Origin: JALRAP01 sp046302815
GTDB lineage: Bacteria > Bacteroidota > Bacteroidia > AKYH767-A > OLB10
NCBI GenBank assembly: GCA_046302815.1
Contig: JBKCHO010000130.1
Coordinates: 1-7,474 of the forward strand
Direction of reading: 5' to 3'
Length of the DNA stretch: 7,474 nucleotides
Shown here piece after piece: positions 5,297 through 7,474 of this stretch. The first letter of the stretch is position 1; each line of letters begins with the position of its first letter. The notes under the pieces are model-generated. The model was not told where the DNA came from, did no database searches, and worked only from the letters and a program-made list of their open reading frames with translations. A program made the position numbers and the translations under genes.

Positions 5297-7195
5297 TTAA
5301 CACAATCCGACAGTTCCATCAGTATGGTATTTCAATATGCTCATATCTACCAATTGTGACATGGCATCTGTTAAAATTTCATTTTGAACAGTTGGAAAAA
5401 AATCCATCAAGGCTTGAGGATCCCTAGGACCGTTTCGAAGTATATCGATAATCTTGGTTTTTATACTTTCCATGTTTGTATGGCTGGGAGTATTCCCCCT
5501 CATACAGATGTCGCACCGACCACAATTGGATTCAACAATTTCTCCAAAATAGGAAACGAGCAAAGAGCTTCTACATCTGGAGTTGTTGGTAACATATCCC
5601 ATCATAGCATCAACTCTTTTTTCGAACCGCAACTTTCTTTCCTTGTACGACTTGATATTTATATTCAAATATTCAGGTGCTTCCCGTGGAATACAAAACA
5701 CCATTTGAGGTGCATCTTTTCTAGGGGAGTATTTCAACAAGCCCTCTTTGGCCATAAATTCCAACATCCTAACCACTTCTTGGTACATGATCGTAGTCCG
5801 ATCGGCAAGGTCGGATTCACTGATTTTGACGAAGTCCTCGAATGCACCCTCGGCCGATCTCAAAATGGCCTTAAGTAGTTTGTCGTAAATTGGGTTGGCC
5901 ACTTGAAATCGGTATAATTCAGTAGGGCTCACACAGAAGTGTATCTTCGATGGCAAATAAACCCCTTCAGTAACCGAAATAAAACCCTCAGCCTCCAAAG
6001 TGCGAATGATGCTTACGGTTTTAAGTGGATTCAAATCGAACGCATTGATGAAAGATGCCATATCGAAATCGTATGATACTTGCATACCGCCGCCCAAAGG
6101 CACCTGCAGATAGTTGCACAATGCTTTGTAGGTTTTTCTGATTTCTTCCAAAGTGGGGAATTGCAAATCGGATTTGCCTTTTAAATTATGCAGGTCTGTT
6201 TGGTTGTAAAGAAGTACTGCGAAGGCTGGTTGCTCGTTTCTTCCAGCCCTTCCAGCTTCTTGGTAATATGATTCCAAATCATCAGGCAAGTCCATGTGTA
6301 TGACGAATTGTACATCTGGCTTATCAATCCCCATACCGAAGGCATTGGTGCTGACCATTACCCTAATCTTATTCGACTTCCATTCATCCTGGCGTTGTGT
6401 CCTCAACGCTGATCCCAATCCAGCATGGTAATATGTAGAAGCAATTCCTTCCTCAATTAACACCTGCGCCAATAATTGGGTTCTTTTCCTGTTACGGGTG
6501 TAAACTATTGCGGATCCCTTTGTTTGTTTTAGCAGGGAAATCATTTTTAAGTTTTTATCCTCGGGAGCATATATGTGATAGGATAAATTTTTTCGGGTAA
6601 ATGATTTTTGGAAGACCGCAGAATTTTTGAATGCCAATCTTGCCATTATATCCGTACCTACATCGGGAGTTGCTGATGCTGTAAGTGCCAATACTGGAAC
6701 TTTTGGGTGAAGCTCCCGAACCTTTGAAATTTCCAGGTATGGTGGTCTAAAATCGTATCCCCATTGGGAAATGCAATGAGCTTCGTCTACAGAGATCAAA
6801 CAGACTTGCATCCTTGAAATACGGTTCAACAGCTTCTCGGAAAGTAGCCTTTCAGGCGAGAGATACAGGAACTTATAGGCTCCATACATGCAATTATCCA
6901 AAACAAGATCGATCTCCTCGAGTGTCATGCCTGAGTAAATCGCAGCTGCCTTTATACCTCTTGATTTCAGATTTTCTACCTGGTCTTTCATCAGTGCTAT
7001 CAATGGCGATACAACCAAGCAGATACCTTCCATACATAGTGTGGGAACTTGAAAACAGATGGATTTTCCACCTCCAGTAGGTAAGAGGGCAAGTGTATCT
7101 CTTCCTGAAAGAACAGATTTGATAATGTCCAACTGAACGGGTCTGAATCGTTCAAATCCCCAATAGTGCTTCAAAACAAATGCCGGATCTTGCAT
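5297..7195 (-). CDS. recQ: ATP-dependent DNA helicase, RecQ family, with long insert before the zinc site
   Basis: A 632-residue superfamily 2 3'-5' DNA helicase for repair and recombination. Motifs in order: F-R-P-V-Q (17-21), Walker A T-G-G-G-K-S (40-45), S-P-L-I-A-L-M-K-D-Q (about 63-72), D-E-A-H (137-140), T-A-S-A-T (172-176), S-T-N-A-F-G-M-G-I-D-K-P-D (282-294) and the arginine-finger motif Q-E-A-G-R-A-G-R (312-319). Zinc-binding cysteines are C541, C558, C561 and C564, with the same 16-2-2 spacing as E. coli RecQ. Unlike E. coli, about 220 residues lie between motif VI and the first cysteine, and only 68 follow the last, so there is no room for a standard winged helix plus HRDC domain; the insert itself looks like winged-helix material. 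This layout resembles a short RecQ seen in Bacteroidota. The start at 7195 is chosen because homology begins about ten residues later; the longer frame from a TTG at 7273 adds 26 unmatched residues and runs into a terminator. Possibly co-transcribed with cdaA. Confidence 0.93.
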   Translation of the reverse strand: MQDPAFVLKHYWGFERFRPVQLDIIKSVLSGRDTLALLPTGGGKSICFQVPTLCMEGICLVVSPLIALMKDQVENLKSRGIKAAAIYSGMTLEEIDLVLDNCMYGAYKFLYLSPERLLSEKLLNRISRMQVCLISVDEAHCISQWGYDFRPPYLEISKVRELHPKVPVLALTASATPDVGTDIMARLAFKNSAVFQKSFTRKNLSYHIYAPEDKNLKMISLLKQTKGSAIVYTRNRKRTQLLAQVLIEEGIASTYYHAGLGSALRTQRQDEWKSNKIRVMVSTNAFGMGIDKPDVQFVIHMDLPDDLESYYQEAGRAGRNEQPAFAVLLYNQTDLHNLKGKSDLQFPTLEEIRKTYKALCNYLQVPLGGGMQVSYDFDMASFINAFDLNPLKTVSIIRTLEAEGFISVTEGVYLPSKIHFCVSPTELYRFQVANPIYDKLLKAILRSAEGAFEDFVKISESDLADRTTIMYQEVVRMLEFMAKEGLLKYSPRKDAPQMVFCIPREAPEYLNINIKSYKERKLRFEKRVDAMMGYVTNNSRCRSSLLVSYFGEIVESNCGRCDICMRGNTPSHTNMESIKTKIIDILRNGPRDPQALMDFFPTVQNEILTDAMSQLVDMSILKYHTDGTVGLC

Positions 7196-7225
7196 AAAAT
7201 TGGGTAGGATAGTAATGGTATATAA

Positions 7226-7233
7226 CGAAGTTA
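7226..7233 (-). promoter_or_regulatory. Possible -7 promoter element for recQ
   Basis: On the minus strand this reads TAACTTCG, seven of eight matches to TAnnTTTG, 30 bases before the recQ ATG, giving a leader of about 24 bases. The terminator at 7272-7301 isolates recQ from the upstream gene, so a promoter must lie between 7196 and about 7271, and this is the best candidate I find. No clear -33 TTTG is present, so the exact site is tentative. Confidence 0.28.
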
Positions 7234-7271
7234 AACCAAAAAATGGTTCCAGGGAAAGTATGTAATAAGGC

Positions 7272-7301
7272 AAAAAAAAAACCGCCCCGAAGAGCGGTTT
7301 T
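7272..7301 (-). terminator. Rho-independent terminator of the H1-like gene, UUCG tetraloop
   Basis: Read on the minus strand: four A, then CCGCTC, loop TTCG, GGGCGG and a run of ten T beginning within the stem's closing A-T pairs. The core stem is six pairs including one G-U, extended to ten by the flanking A/T runs. The c(UUCG)g loop is an especially stable tetraloop. It starts 18 bases past the stop of the lysine-rich gene and ends about 76 bases before the recQ start, separating the two transcripts. In the plus direction the T run is only four long, so termination there would be weak. Confidence 0.92.
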
Positions 7302-7319
7302 ACCGTTTGAAGAAGTAAA

Positions 7320-7474
7320 TTACTTCTTCTTAGCAGCCTTCTTCTTAGGAGCAGCCTTCTTCTTCGCAGCAGCCTTCTTCTTAGGAGCAGCTTTCTTCTT
7401 AGGAGCAGCCTTCTTCTTGGCAGCAGCCTTCTTCTTAGGAGCAGCTTTCTTCTTAGGAGCAGCCTTCTTCTTAG
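7320..7474 (-). CDS. Histone-H1-like lysine/alanine-rich repeat protein, C-terminal part only
   Basis: The minus-strand frame from the window edge to a TAA at 7322-7320 gives the last 50 residues plus two bases of one more codon; the N-terminus lies outside. Composition is 27 Lys, 18 Ala and 5 Pro and nothing else, arranged as hexapeptides KKKAAP or KKKAAA and ending in KKKAAKKK. Such tails bind DNA non-specifically by charge and occur in bacterial H1-like proteins and as C-terminal extensions of HU-like proteins; which applies here cannot be told without the N-terminus. 25 of 27 Lys codons are AAG and 16 of 18 Ala codons are GCT, a far stronger bias than in the neighbouring genes, consistent with high expression or with repeat expansion. 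A strong terminator follows. The frame is supported by the uniform triplet structure, the stop and the terminator. A nucleoid-associated role is inferred. Confidence 0.82.
   Translation of the reverse strand, partial: KKKAAPKKKAAPKKKAAAKKKAAPKKKAAPKKKAAAKKKAAPKKKAAKKK
7323..7474 (-). repeat. Tandem 18-bp coding repeat with 54-bp higher-order period
   Basis: Seven full 18-bp units (each nine bases of Lys codons plus nine of Ala-Ala-Pro or Ala-Ala-Ala) are followed by truncated ones. Units group in threes: the 54-bp blocks 7472-7419 and 7418-7365 are identical, including a single AAA codon in the second unit, except at their last base (C at 7419, G at 7365 on the minus strand). The array continues beyond the right edge. 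The near-identity of the blocks points to recent duplication by slippage or unequal recombination. Confidence 0.93.

Noticed and set aside
5282..5300. Imperfect inverted repeat TTAAC/GTTAA spanning the recQ stop, considered as terminator or operator
   Set aside because: Arms are only five bases and AT-rich, and on the minus strand it is followed by A rather than T, so it is not a terminator; chance is likely.
5384..5878. Open frame of 164 residues on plus
   Set aside because: Antisense to the zinc-site and insert region of recQ; composition looks like a reverse-frame artefact.
7196..7273. Extended RecQ start at a TTG codon
   Set aside because: The extra 26 residues do not resemble RecQ N-termini and the TTG falls in the T run of the upstream terminator; the ATG at 7195 fits the family.
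7323..7474. Regular repeats considered as a CRISPR array
   Set aside because: There are no unique spacers; the whole array is an open reading frame of short coding units.

Overview
The window is an ordinary-looking, gene-dense piece of a bacterial chromosome, most likely from the phylum Bacteroidota. The evidence is: protein families typical of that phylum (a GNAT-like protein of about 360+ residues, a short RecQ with a long insert before its zinc site, CdaA without an adjacent CdaR gene); near absence of Shine-Dalgarno sequences before starts; and several matches to the Bacteroidota -7 promoter element TAnnTTTG upstream of genes. Genus cannot be fixed from the sequence. I see no phage, plasmid, insertion sequence, CRISPR, tRNA or rRNA signal.

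Layout. Left (1-1076, minus): most of a GNAT-superfamily-like protein whose C-terminal end lies outside the window. It is transcribed divergently from a three-gene plus-strand cluster: a classical short-chain dehydrogenase (1123-1938), a small TPR lipoprotein (1978-2505) and a large polytopic GT-C-type glycosyltransferase with C-terminal TPRs, similar in architecture to TMTC O-mannosyltransferases (2530-4455). Gaps of 39 and 24 bp make co-transcription possible. The glycosyltransferase ends base-to-base against a convergent minus-strand pair: recQ (7195-5297) followed after a 43-bp gap by cdaA, the membrane diadenylate cyclase (5253-4456). At the right edge a strong intrinsic terminator (7272-7301) closes a minus-strand gene, only partly in the window, that encodes a histone-H1-like tail of KKKAAP/KKKAAA hexapeptides.

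How the genes may work together. The lipoprotein and glycosyltransferase are the most suggestive pair: both carry TPRs, both should face the periplasm, and the lipoprotein has three matches to the Bacteroidota O-glycosylation motif D-(S/T)-(A/I/L/M/T/V). That they form an envelope-glycosylation unit is inference. recQ and cdaA could be co-transcribed, putting a DNA-repair helicase next to the c-di-AMP synthase. The H1-like gene is insulated from recQ by its terminator.

No region is clearly a new biological system. The points most worth a second look are the TPR lipoprotein/GT-C pair, the rearranged C-terminal half of RecQ, the 54-bp higher-order repeat in the H1-like gene, and the zero-gap convergent junction at 4455/4456.
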